The notes beneath the pieces are model-generated. The model was not told the origin of the DNA. It did no database searches and saw nothing but the letters and a program-made list of their open reading frames with translations. Shown here piece by piece: positions 56,561-64,000 of a stretch of DNA of 64,000 nucleotides. Within the stretch, counting starts at the first letter, position 1, and each line of letters starts with the position of its first letter. This DNA is from Prescottella subtropica (GTDB lineage Bacteria; Actinomycetota; Actinomycetes; Mycobacteriales; Mycobacteriaceae). The translations under genes and the position numbers were made by a program. The stretch is taken from assembly GCF_005434945.1 (NCBI RefSeq), contig NZ_SKCH01000004.1:62001-126000 (forward strand), in the 5' to 3' direction.

Positions 56561-58800
56561 AGGTTCGCGGTGAGCTGTGCGGGGTCGAGGCGGGTGACCG
56601 TCTCGAGCATCATCTGTGCGACGTCGACGACCTCGACGCCCTCGCCCTGGCCCTGCTCCTGGCGGGCGGTGACGCCGTCGGTGAGCATGACGCGGCAGAA
56701 CGGGCAGCCCGTCGCGATCTTCTTAGGACTCGTCGACAGTGCTTCGTCGACGCGATCGATGTTGATGCGCTTGCCGAGCTGCTCTTCCATCCACATGCGG
56801 GCGCCACCGGCACCACAGCACATGGATCGTTCGCCGTGTCGCGGCATCTCGGTGAGCTTGGCACCGGACGCCTCCATCAGCTCACGGGGTGCGTCGTACA
56901 CCTTGTTGTGGCGGCCGAGGAAGCACGGGTCGTGGTAGGTGACGTCTTCGGCCACCTTGGCGACGGGGACGAGCTTCTTGGCGCGGACCAGCCGGTTGAG
57001 CAGCTGCGTGTGGTGGACCACCTCGTAGGTGCCGCCGACTTGCGGGTACTCGTTGCCGAGTGCGTTGAAGCAGTGCGCACAGGTGACGACGATCTTGCGA
57101 CGCTCCTGCGGGACGCCGTCGAACAGCTCGTTGAAGGTTTCGATGTTCTGCATCGCGAGCTGCTGGAACAGGAACTCGTTGCCCGCACGGCGAGCGGAGT
57201 CACCGGTGCAGGTTTCACCGGCACCGAGGACCATGAACTTCACGCCCGCGGTGGCGAGCAGTTCGGCGACGGCCTTGGTGGTCTTCTTGGCGCGGTCCTC
57301 GTAGGCGCCGGCGCAGCCGACCCAGAACAGGTACTCGTAGTCCTCGAAGGAGTCGGCATCCTGGCCGTAGACCGGGATCTCGAAATCCATTTCGGAGATC
57401 CAGTTCAGGCGGTCCTTGGAGTTCTGACCCCACGGGTTGCCCTTGTTCTCGAGGTTCTTGAACAGACCCGCGAGCTCGGTCGGGAACTCCGATTCGATGA
57501 GCACCTGGTAGCGGCGCATGTCGATGATGTGGTCGACGTGCTCGATGTCGACGGGGCACTGCTCGACGCAGGCACCGCAGGACGTGCACGACCACAGGGT
57601 CTCGGTGTCGATGACCGGGGCGAGTTCACCGGCGGCGACCAGTTCGGCGGTCTCGCCGACCAGCTTGCGTCCGGCCTCGGCGCGGGCGTCGGCCGGGATC
57701 TTGGCGAGGGCGGCCTCGTCGGGCTTGCCGTCGGCATCGACCAGACCGATCTCGTCGCCGCCCATGTCGGTGCGGCCACCGGCCAGCAGGTACGGGGCCT
57801 TGGCGTAGCCGTGGTCGCGCAGCGACATGATGAGCAGCTTCGGGCTCAGCGGCTTGCCGGTGTTCCAGGCGGGGCACTGGGACTGGCAGCGACCGCACTC
57901 GGTGCAGGTCGTGAAGTCCAGCCAACCCTTCCACGAGAAGTCCTCGATCCGTCCGGCGCCGATCGTGTCGGTGTCGGGGTCGACGGTCTCCGCGTCGAGC
58001 AGGGCGCGGCCCTGAGACATCATCGGCTTGGCGGCGCCGAGGGCGACGTCGCCGTCGTCCTCACGCTTGAAGTAGATGTTCGGGAACGCGGAGAAGCGGT
58101 GCCAGGCGACACCCCAGGTGATCTTGCGGCCCACGACGAACAGCCAGATCATGCCGGACATCAGCTTGACGAACGCGAACACCGACACCATGACGGCGCT
58201 CGACGGCAGCAGCTTGGCGATCTGCATCGTGAAGAAGTCGGTGGCCGGGTTGGCGTGCCCGGTCATCGCGAGGCGACCGGCCTTCACCATGATCATGCCG
58301 ATGCCCTCGATGAGGACGACGATCTCGACGAAGTACGCGGCCGAGAACACGGAGCCGCCGAAACGGGACAGCCGGGCCGGGAGGCGCGGGTGGTTGAGCT
58401 GACGGATGACGATCAGCACCAGGATACCGACGACGGTGCCGATACCGAGGATCTCGTCCCACAGGTGCCAGGCCCAGGTGTTGCCGAAGATCGGCCAGTG
58501 GAACTCGGGGTTGAACGTCTGCCCGTACGCCTCGAACCACAGCAGGAAGCCGCCGAGGAAGCCGATCATCACCAGCCAGTGCGCCCAGCCGACGGTGCGG
58601 AACTTCTGCATCCGGGTGTGCGCGATGAACTCGACGATCATCTGCTTGAAGCGCGGGAGGAAGGGTCGCCAGCGATCGGGCGCCGGCTGACCGATCTGCA
58701 CGGTCTTGGCCATCCGCCAGGCCCCGCTCAGGAACGAGGCCCAACAGACGAGGCTCAGCAGGACGCCGACGGTGCCCAACGTAATCGTCAGGGCATTCAT
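55693..58800 (-). CDS. etfD: EtfD-type membrane iron-sulfur oxidoreductase with long repetitive tail
   Basis: A 1035-residue protein. About residues 1-240 hold six membrane helices of the NarI/HdrE-like kind with paired His. Two 4Fe-4S sites follow (CTECGRCQSQCP and CTSCGACVEQCP), then two CCG domains of heterodisulfide-reductase type (WVGCAGAYEDRAKK..., GAGETCTGDSARRAGNE, VTCAHCFNALGNEY, and DPCFLGRHNKVYD, MCCGAGGARMWMEE, CPFCRVML). The order matches EtfD (Rv0338c), which takes electrons from EtfBA during beta-oxidation and passes them to menaquinone. Mycobacterial EtfD is nearer 880 residues; the excess is an Ala/Pro/Lys tail of about 285 residues. The operator upstream matches that of fadE5. 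Confidence 0.9.
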   Translation of the reverse strand: MNALTITLGTVGVLLSLVCWASFLSGAWRMAKTVQIGQPAPDRWRPFLPRFKQMIVEFIAHTRMQKFRTVGWAHWLVMIGFLGGFLLWFEAYGQTFNPEFHWPIFGNTWAWHLWDEILGIGTVVGILVLIVIRQLNHPRLPARLSRFGGSVFSAAYFVEIVVLIEGIGMIMVKAGRLAMTGHANPATDFFTMQIAKLLPSSAVMVSVFAFVKLMSGMIWLFVVGRKITWGVAWHRFSAFPNIYFKREDDGDVALGAAKPMMSQGRALLDAETVDPDTDTIGAGRIEDFSWKGWLDFTTCTECGRCQSQCPAWNTGKPLSPKLLIMSLRDHGYAKAPYLLAGGRTDMGGDEIGLVDADGKPDEAALAKIPADARAEAGRKLVGETAELVAAGELAPVIDTETLWSCTSCGACVEQCPVDIEHVDHIIDMRRYQVLIESEFPTELAGLFKNLENKGNPWGQNSKDRLNWISEMDFEIPVYGQDADSFEDYEYLFWVGCAGAYEDRAKKTTKAVAELLATAGVKFMVLGAGETCTGDSARRAGNEFLFQQLAMQNIETFNELFDGVPQERRKIVVTCAHCFNALGNEYPQVGGTYEVVHHTQLLNRLVRAKKLVPVAKVAEDVTYHDPCFLGRHNKVYDAPRELMEASGAKLTEMPRHGERSMCCGAGGARMWMEEQLGKRINIDRVDEALSTSPKKIATGCPFCRVMLTDGVTARQEQGQGEGVEVVDVAQMMLETVTRLDPAQLTANLKVEQRAKAPAAAPAAPVAAAPAAEAAPVAEAPVAAEAAPAAGKGLAMKGLAKAPGAKAPGGKGLQMKGAAKAPGAKAEAAPAAEASAPAAAPAAKPGGLAMKGAAKAPGSKGLQMKGAAKAPGAKAAPAAAAPETAPAAPSAPAAKPGGLAMKGGAKAPGGKGLQMKGAAKAPGAKAAPAAPVAETPAPAAPVEAPVAEAAPAPQAKPGGLGGLGFKSGAKAPGARKAAAPASPAEAAPAEAAPGETAPVETAPVEAPKSEASTPAPPQAKPGALGFKSGAKAPGRKK

Positions 58801-59256
58801 GTCGATGCCTTTCGTTTCGGGGCAGCACGCGTGCCGCCTGGGGTCAGCCCACAGATCCTAGCCGCTCACAAGTTACTCGCCAGTAACTTGAGGCTACTAC
58901 CTGTCGGTAACATAGCGCGTGGCCCGACATCCTGCATCGTTGCGTCCCGACGCGCACCCGAGAGGGCGACGCGAGGCGGTGGTGCGGAGGTCTGCGGAGC
59001 GAGCTGAACCGCGCGGTCCGGTTTCGATTCGGTAAACGGTATGCGGTGACCGGGTGACCCGCGTCGCGCAGGTAGTCCTAACTTGACGCTTCTCCGGTCT
59101 TCGTCAGGTGTGCCGGGTAAGGCTGGGTTATGCTTCGCCGGCATCGGGTTCTCATCGACCTGTTCGCGCGGGTGGGGAATATCGGCGCGTTCGACTGGGA
59201 CATCCACATAGGTCGGGGGGCCATTCGTGGCAATCACAGAACGGAAGCAGCAACCT
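58801..59256. promoter_or_regulatory. Divergent intergenic region etfD / secreted protein
   Basis: About 455 bases. It holds the tandem operator at 58870-58910 and a possible -35 TTGACG near 59081. No convincing gene seen. Confidence 0.5.
58870..58910 (-). promoter_or_regulatory. Tandem TetR-type operator pair upstream of etfD
   Basis: AAGTTACTCGCCAGTAACTT (58870-58889) has perfect 8-bp arms around CGCC; a second site CTACCTGTCGGTAA lies at 58897-58910. The 14-bp cores are 24 bp apart, as upstream of fadE5 (25 bp). Position 70-110 bp before the etfD ATG. Confidence 0.65.
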
Positions 59257-59886
59257 ATGAAGCTCAAGAAGTTCGCCGTATCGTCCGCACTCGCCATCGC
59301 CGCCCTGAGCGTCACCGCCGGTACCGCGTACGCGACCCCGGCCCAGAACCCGGCGCCGGTGCAGAACACGATCGGCCACCACACGGCCGTCGAGGGCCGC
59401 TCGGTCGTCACCGTCCTCGAGTTCGGCGGATTCCACCTCACCTCCGACGGCAAGTTCGTCGAACTCCGCAACGACGCCGGCGCCGTGCTGCAGACGCTGC
59501 CGCTCACGATCCAGTTCGGCGGCAAGGAATACTCGATCGCCCCGCTGATCGAGAACCAGGGCCGCACCCTGACGCTCACCCCGGAGACCGACCCGGCCAA
59601 GGCCACCGCCGTCGACGTGGCCGCGCCCGTCTCCGACGTCGCCGCGCCGTTCGACTTCAGCCCCGAGAACCTCGAGAAGCTCTCCGCCGGCGTCGGCAAT
59701 GCCGTCACGATCGGGTCGCTCATCGGTACGGTCGTCGGTGCTGTCGTCGGGTGCGTGGCAGGTCCCGCAGGTTGCGTCGCCGGCATCACTACCGGTGCCG
59801 GCATCGGTGGCGTTCTCGGCACCATCGCTGGCGGCGGCACCGTCCTCGCCGGCAACGGCTCGGCCATGCTGAACGCCCCGGCGTAA
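59257..59886 (+). CDS. Secreted glycine-zipper protein
   Basis: A 209-residue protein from ATG 59257 (CGGAAG upstream; GTG 59227 is an alternative). Signal peptide MKLKKFAVSSALAIAALSVT with TAYA-TP cleavage. The middle (VEGRSVVTVLEFGGFHLTSDGKFVELRNDAG, then YSIAPLIENQGRTLTLTPE) is a beta-rich domain common in secreted proteins of Nocardiaceae. The end is a glycine zipper (GSLIGTVVGAVVGCVAGPAGCVAG, TGAGIGGVLGTIAGGG) with two Cys, able to insert into or pack against a membrane. Function unknown. Confidence 0.8.
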   Translation: MKLKKFAVSSALAIAALSVTAGTAYATPAQNPAPVQNTIGHHTAVEGRSVVTVLEFGGFHLTSDGKFVELRNDAGAVLQTLPLTIQFGGKEYSIAPLIENQGRTLTLTPETDPAKATAVDVAAPVSDVAAPFDFSPENLEKLSAGVGNAVTIGSLIGTVVGAVVGCVAGPAGCVAGITTGAGIGGVLGTIAGGGTVLAGNGSAMLNAPA

Positions 59887-59897
59887 CCGCAGCATCT

Positions 59898-59944
59898 ACG
59901 AGAAAGGCTCCGCTCCCGGTTTCCGGGGGCGGAGCCTTTCTCGT
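59898..59944. terminator. Long bidirectional hairpin
   Basis: Arms of 22 bp (one G-T type mismatch) around TTT, starting ACGAGAAAGGCTCCGC, between the convergent glycine-zipper and protease genes. Confidence 0.88.
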
Positions 59945-59956
59945 GGAGTGCGTCTC

Positions 59957-61270
59957 TTACGAGGTGCGGATCGTCAGGCCGGGGTTGTCGGCGAGGATCG
60001 CGTTGACGGGGGTGGCGAACAGTTCGGGGGTTTCACCCATGACGGTGGTGGCGACGCCGGCGACGTCGCAGCTGCTGTAGTTGCCGACGTTGGAGGCGCT
60101 GGAGATGCCGAGGGCGAGGGTGCCGGTGACGATGGGGCCGCCGCTGTCGCCCTGGAGGGCGCACAGGTCGGTGGCGAAGCCGTCGTTCAGGGTGCGCTGG
60201 CCGACGGGGATGACCTGGTGGACGGCGGTGACGACGCCGCAGTTGAAGCCGGAGGTGTTGCCGGCCTTGCAGACGGGGGCGCCGATGACGGGGTCGGCGG
60301 TGCCGGTGATGGACAGGGGCGCGGCGTTCGGGACGCGGACCCCGTTGTTGACGAACCGCTGGGCGGCGTCGGCGGTGGGCCGCAGGATCGAGTAGTCGAT
60401 GCCGTCGAGGTCGGTCTTCTCGAAGGTGCCGATCATGGGGCCGGAGCTGTCCCCGATCATGGAGTACGCCTGCGATGCGTGTTCGGTGCCGGCGAAGGTG
60501 CGGCTGGGGTCGCAGTGGCCGGCGCTGATGTTGACCGGCGCCCCGCCGGCGTCGATCGCGTTGAAGCCGAGTGAGCATTTGAGGCCGATGCCGCCGCCGT
60601 ACGACGCGTACGGGTCGCCGGCGAGGAACGCGTCGGACGAGTACTGGGCGGTGGGCTGGGGTTGTTCCACCGGCTGCAGCGGTGCGATGGCCGGGCCGAG
60701 GACGACGCGGGCCGCTTCCTGCAGGAACGGGGGCAGCAGGGTGAACAGGTCGACGGCCGTGTTGTCGACGCGCAGGACGACGTCGTTGCTCGCGATGTCG
60801 ACGGTGACGCCGCGAACCAGCTGAGCGAGTTCCTTGGGCAGCTTGTCGACCCAGTTGCTCAGGGCGGTGCGGGTGGCGTCGAGCTGGTTCTGGCTGTGTG
60901 TGACGTCCTTGCCGGTGAAGCCGGCCTTCTCGACCTCGGTGCGGGCGGTGTCGCGGTCCTTCGCGGCGAGCCCGACGGTGGGGGTGCCGGCCTGGTCGAT
61001 CCACACGCCGGCGAACGAGTCCGGGAACCGGTCGCGGGCGGTCTTCGCGAACTCGGCGAGCCTCTGCGCCAGCTCGGACCGCTCGAGGTACTGGTCGGGG
61101 GACAGGTGCAGGTCGCGTTGCACTGCATCGGCCAATTCGGCGGGCAGGTGCGCCGCCCGATCCGACACACCCGGCTCGTCGGGCTGCGCCTGGGCGACGG
61201 ACACGGCAGGGCCGAGGAACAGGAGCGCGGTCGAACCGATGACCGCGGCACGTGCGAGCGAGCTGCGCAT
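59957..61270 (-). CDS. Secreted S1 (chymotrypsin-like) serine protease with pro-domain
   Basis: A 437-residue preproenzyme. The signal is VIGSTALLFLGPAVSVAQAQ. A pro-region of about 180 residues follows (SPDQYLERSELAQRLAEFAKTARDRFP). The catalytic domain has His in NISAGHCDPS, Asp in DGIDYSILRP and Ser in ALQGDSGGPIVTG, with Cys pairs placed as in alpha-lytic-type proteases (GLKCSLGFNA, VCKAGNTSGFNCG). It acts outside the cell. It is a tandem paralogue of the next gene. Confidence 0.92.
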   Translation of the reverse strand: MRSSLARAAVIGSTALLFLGPAVSVAQAQPDEPGVSDRAAHLPAELADAVQRDLHLSPDQYLERSELAQRLAEFAKTARDRFPDSFAGVWIDQAGTPTVGLAAKDRDTARTEVEKAGFTGKDVTHSQNQLDATRTALSNWVDKLPKELAQLVRGVTVDIASNDVVLRVDNTAVDLFTLLPPFLQEAARVVLGPAIAPLQPVEQPQPTAQYSSDAFLAGDPYASYGGGIGLKCSLGFNAIDAGGAPVNISAGHCDPSRTFAGTEHASQAYSMIGDSSGPMIGTFEKTDLDGIDYSILRPTADAAQRFVNNGVRVPNAAPLSITGTADPVIGAPVCKAGNTSGFNCGVVTAVHQVIPVGQRTLNDGFATDLCALQGDSGGPIVTGTLALGISSASNVGNYSSCDVAGVATTVMGETPELFATPVNAILADNPGLTIRTS

Positions 61271-61327
61271 GTGGGCCTTTCTGTGGTGTGCCCTGCGACC
61301 GTGGTCCCCGAGGAGCGCAGAGAAGGA

Positions 61328-61347
61328 GCACCCCGTCGAAAGGGTGC
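61328..61347 (-). terminator. Hairpin between the two protease genes
   Basis: A 6-bp stem GCACCC/GGGTGC with an 8-base loop, 76 bases beyond the stop of the upstream protease on the - strand. Confidence 0.4.
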
Positions 61348-61422
61348 CCCGCGTCGGAGTCGACTATATGGCGTCGACACCGCCCTGCCCACCGAAACGA
61401 GCAATCGCGCGGGCCGGATCGG

Positions 61423-62802
61423 TCAGTGGTCGGCGGGGGCGGTCCGCAGCGACAGACCGGCGCCGAATCCGCCACCGGACGAGGCGTCGGCCGCGGCGGT
61501 GATGTTCTGGATCGGGATTCCGAGATTGGATGTGCCGCCGTCGATCGCGAGCACCAGGTTGGCCTCGGTGCAGTTGGGGGCGTCGCTCGAGTTGGAGCCG
61601 CTGGTGATGCCGAGCGCCAGGGTGCCGGTGACGATGGCGCCGCCGCTGTCGCCGGCGAGCGTGCACGCGGTGCCGGCGAAGCCGCGGACGGTGCGGGCGG
61701 TGCCGTCGAGCATCATGAGCGACGCCTCGACGCGGTCGGCGGAGACGACACCGCACGTGAACGCCGACGTCTGACCCGACTTGCAGATCGGGGCGCCGAC
61801 GACGGGGACGGCCGTGCCGGTGACGGTGAGGGTGCTGCCGCCCGCCCCGCGGACCGTCGGACGGTCGAGTCCGGCGCGCACGCCGGCGTCGTCGAGTCGG
61901 ATGAGGGAGTAGTCGAGGAACTCGCCGCCGCCGACCTGCGACCTGGCGAACGTGCCCACGCGGGTGCTGGCGCCGACGTCCTCCCGGTTGGGCAGGTACA
62001 CGCCGGCCTTGGTGCCGGGGGCGGGATCGCAGTGCCCGGCACTGATGTTGACGGGGGTGCCGCTGCGGTCGACGGCGTTGAACCCGAACGAGCAGATACC
62101 GATGTCGGCGGGATCAGTGGTGCCGATCGCCCCGGGTGCGGTGACGTACGTGTCGCCGCCCATCGTGGTGCGGTCGACCGGGACCTGACCGAACGACGAC
62201 AACTGCACCTGCACGTCCGCCAGCCACGTCGGCAGGTTGATCGCACGCCCGGCCGGGCTGTTCGCGATGTCGACGACGAGCCGGTTGTTCAGCAGGTCGA
62301 TCGTCGCGGACCCGATCTGCGACGCGATCTGCTGCGGCAGGCTCGTGACCCAGCGGTTGAAGTCGGCGAGCGAATTCTCGAGGCCCGCGAGCGACACCGG
62401 CGTCAGCCGGGTGCGGTAGCCGTCGCGGGCCGCGGTCTGCGCGGCCGCCGTCGTGGTCACCGCGACCACCGGATGCCCGTCCTGACCCATCCAGGCGCCC
62501 GCGAACTCGTCCGGATGGGACGCCCGGAAGTCGGCCGCGTACGCGTCGAGTTCCTGCGCGCGGGCCGCACGGTCCAGGTACTCCTGCGGACTGATCTTCA
62601 GGTCGCGGGTGATCGCCTCCACCAGATCGGCGGGCAGATCCTCGGCCGCCGACTGCCGGACCGAACCTCCGGACGTGTCGGGGGGAGCGGCCTGCGCGGA
62701 CGCCGACAGCGGCACCGCGAGCAGCAGCAGGGACGATCCGACAACGGCGACACGCCGGGCCGACGACTGCACGGAGGCGCGTGGCGCCAGCGAGGTACGC
62801 AC
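61423..62802 (-). CDS. Secreted S1 serine protease, second paralogue
   Basis: A 459-residue preproenzyme of the same design: signal VAVVGSSLLLLAVPLSASAQ, a pro-region with SPQEYLDRAARAQELDAYAADF, His in NISAGHCDPA, Asp in EFLDYSLIRL, Ser in TLAGDSGGAIVTG. It differs from its neighbour in the S1 pocket region (GGA instead of GGP; TEANLVLAIDGG late), which suggests another specificity. About 150 bases separate the two. Confidence 0.92.
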   Translation of the reverse strand: MRTSLAPRASVQSSARRVAVVGSSLLLLAVPLSASAQAAPPDTSGGSVRQSAAEDLPADLVEAITRDLKISPQEYLDRAARAQELDAYAADFRASHPDEFAGAWMGQDGHPVVAVTTTAAAQTAARDGYRTRLTPVSLAGLENSLADFNRWVTSLPQQIASQIGSATIDLLNNRLVVDIANSPAGRAINLPTWLADVQVQLSSFGQVPVDRTTMGGDTYVTAPGAIGTTDPADIGICSFGFNAVDRSGTPVNISAGHCDPAPGTKAGVYLPNREDVGASTRVGTFARSQVGGGEFLDYSLIRLDDAGVRAGLDRPTVRGAGGSTLTVTGTAVPVVGAPICKSGQTSAFTCGVVSADRVEASLMMLDGTARTVRGFAGTACTLAGDSGGAIVTGTLALGITSGSNSSDAPNCTEANLVLAIDGGTSNLGIPIQNITAAADASSGGGFGAGLSLRTAPADH

Positions 62803-62827
62803 TTGTGTTCCTTAAGGGGGTTCGGGA

Positions 62828-64000
62828 TCAGCCACCAACAATAGGGGACGATGCCGGGCCGCGCCGGGAATCGCCCGGGCGGGACTCGCCGTGGCCGAGG
62901 GCCCGCAACATCGACATCAACTCCGAGCGGGACCGGGCGCCGAGCCGACGCCGGATCCGCGCCACATGATGCTCGACGGTCTTCGGTGCGATGTACAACC
63001 GGGCCCCGATCTCGCGGTGGGTGAGCCCCAGCAGCAGCAGTCCCGCCACGTCCGCTTCCCGATCGGTGAGTGTGGAACCGCCGGTGTCGGTGGCGGCCGG
63101 ATCGGTGGTCGGCGACGACGCTGCGGCCGTGTCGCGCAGGGACCGCGCCACCTGCAGCAGTGTCGTCGCCCCCTTCGTGTCCGGCACCCGGAGGGCCGCT
63201 TCACCGGCGAGTCGCGCACCGTCCCACGGCAATCCGATGCGGTCGAGTGTTCGGGCCGCGGCCTCCACCTCGGACGCGTCCGCCTCCTCCCGCAGCAGTC
63301 GCAGCCAGACGCGTCCCGCGGCCGCCAGACCGGCGGAGTAGGAACCGACCTCGGCGGCCGCGGCGAGCGCCCGCGCGTGCGGCAGCAGCCGGGCCGGGTT
63401 CTCGCCGAGGATCGCGGCCTGCACGCCGTACCAGTGCAGCGACGACCCCCACAGCGGCGGCTCGCCGAGCCGGGCCAGCAGGTGCTGCGCCTGCTCGACG
63501 AGGTGCGCGATCCGCTGCTCGTCGTCGAGTCGGACCGCCGCCAGCCATAGTTCCCCCAGCGGCAGCAGGCTGAACAGGTCGGCCGAATACCCGGCGACGA
63601 CGGGCTGCGCTGCCGCCCATGCACTCTGGAGTGCACCGATGTCGCCGCTGCGGCGGGCCAGCCCCACCCGCAGCCCGTGCGCGAACAGGGCGTCACGTCC
63701 GGACAGGGGACGGCCGTCGGGAAGCGACGCCAGCGTCGCTGCTGCGGCGGCCGGATCGCCGCCGACCATCGCGGTCCACGCCGACAGCAGGAGATGCCGG
63801 ATGCGCGGGAAACCGGCGTCCGGGTGGGCGTCGAGTGCCCGGCGCAGCACCGAATTCGCGTGCGCGAGTTCACCGGAATGCAGGCACAGCAGTGCGGTGA
63901 CGGCGGTCGCGGTGTCCGGGAGGATCCGCGTGTGCGCGCCCGACCCCAGGAGCGACATCGCCCGGCTCAGCGAGTTCATCGCGAGCCCGCCGTGCCCTTC
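62828..64000 (-). CDS. LuxR-family regulator, N-terminal part beyond the window (IniR-like)
   Basis: The last 390 residues of a larger protein; the frame is open to the window edge (E-G-H-G-G-L-A before the Met at 63979). Alpha-helical repeats of a TPR-like effector region are followed by a C-terminal LuxR helix-turn-helix (LTDREADVAGLLLLGLTHREIGARLYI, APKTVEHHVARIRRRLG). Together with aspC and etfD this recalls Rv0339c (IniR), a large LuxR/ATPase regulator of the cell-wall-stress iniBAC operon. The identity rests on gene order and domain type only. Confidence 0.82.
   Translation of the reverse strand, partial: EGHGGLAMNSLSRAMSLLGSGAHTRILPDTATAVTALLCLHSGELAHANSVLRRALDAHPDAGFPRIRHLLLSAWTAMVGGDPAAAAATLASLPDGRPLSGRDALFAHGLRVGLARRSGDIGALQSAWAAAQPVVAGYSADLFSLLPLGELWLAAVRLDDEQRIAHLVEQAQHLLARLGEPPLWGSSLHWYGVQAAILGENPARLLPHARALAAAAEVGSYSAGLAAAGRVWLRLLREEADASEVEAAARTLDRIGLPWDGARLAGEAALRVPDTKGATTLLQVARSLRDTAAASSPTTDPAATDTGGSTLTDREADVAGLLLLGLTHREIGARLYIAPKTVEHHVARIRRRLGARSRSELMSMLRALGHGESRPGDSRRGPASSPIVGG

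Noticed and set aside
1-64000. Insertion sequences, integrases or prophage genes at the borders of the EPS/NRPS block.
   Set aside because: No transposase or integrase was seen; the tRNA-Gly at 12673 has no repeated 3' end elsewhere in the window that I could find by eye.

Overview
The window is very GC-rich, densely coded DNA of a mycolic-acid actinobacterium, most likely a Rhodococcus or close Nocardiaceae relative. This rests on a 611-residue FadE5-type dehydrogenase, a mycobacterial-type FabH, a GH183-type (DUF4185) candidate arabinanase, an EtfD membrane oxidoreductase, an F420-type PPOX protein, and gene neighbours that I recall from Mycobacterium tuberculosis (dcd-udgA; aspC-etfD-iniR). 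No identification by database search was possible.

Layout. (1) 1-12.7 kb, housekeeping and envelope genes: the 3' part of a VanW-family gene, fadE5-like, methyltransferase, SnoaL-like, DUF4185, fabH, aldo/keto reductase, HNH nuclease, YhgE/Pip-like exporter, small membrane proteins, metallo-beta-lactamase-fold hydrolase, tRNA-Gly(CCC). (2) 12.9-22.7 kb: dcd, a long leader with a CRP-like site, then a tightly overlapping + strand operon (priming sugar-phosphate transferase, UDP-glucose dehydrogenase, two GT4 glycosyltransferases, two pyruvyl transferases, Wzx flippase). (3) 22.7-26.8 kb, - strand: DUF4012 protein, Wzy-type polymerase, GT2. (4) 26.9-45.5 kb: one six-module nonribosomal peptide synthetase of about 6195 residues, divergent from the DUF4012 gene and followed 75 bases later by a fused Wzz/BY-kinase (45.6-47.0 kb); a 39-residue acidic peptide and a low-molecular-weight tyrosine phosphatase close the locus. 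(5) 48-64 kb: Hsp70-like protein, YibE/F, aminotransferase, small secreted peptide, F420-type PPOX protein, S9 peptidase, DUF559/AbiEi-like protein, EtfD with a long repetitive tail, secreted glycine-zipper protein, two S1 proteases, and the end of a LuxR-type regulator.

How it works together. Regions 2-4 form a complete Wzx/Wzy exopolysaccharide locus (priming, uronic acid supply, assembly, pyruvylation, flipping, polymerisation, kinase/phosphatase length control) with a giant peptide synthetase wired between polymerase and length regulator. This suggests a surface glycan and a peptide made under common control, possibly joined. Separately, fadE5 and etfD, 55 kb apart, carry the same tandem operator pair, consistent with joint control of beta-oxidation and its electron outlet.

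The most unexpected non-coding signal is a 76-bp dyad-symmetric element seen three times (1612-1687, 54333-54408, 55496-55571) with identical geometry: 9-bp words at offsets 0, 20, 47 (inverted) and 67 (inverted). The word differs between loci, and two looser relatives occur at 4351-4457 and 7433-7478. Two of the exact elements bracket the DUF559 gene.
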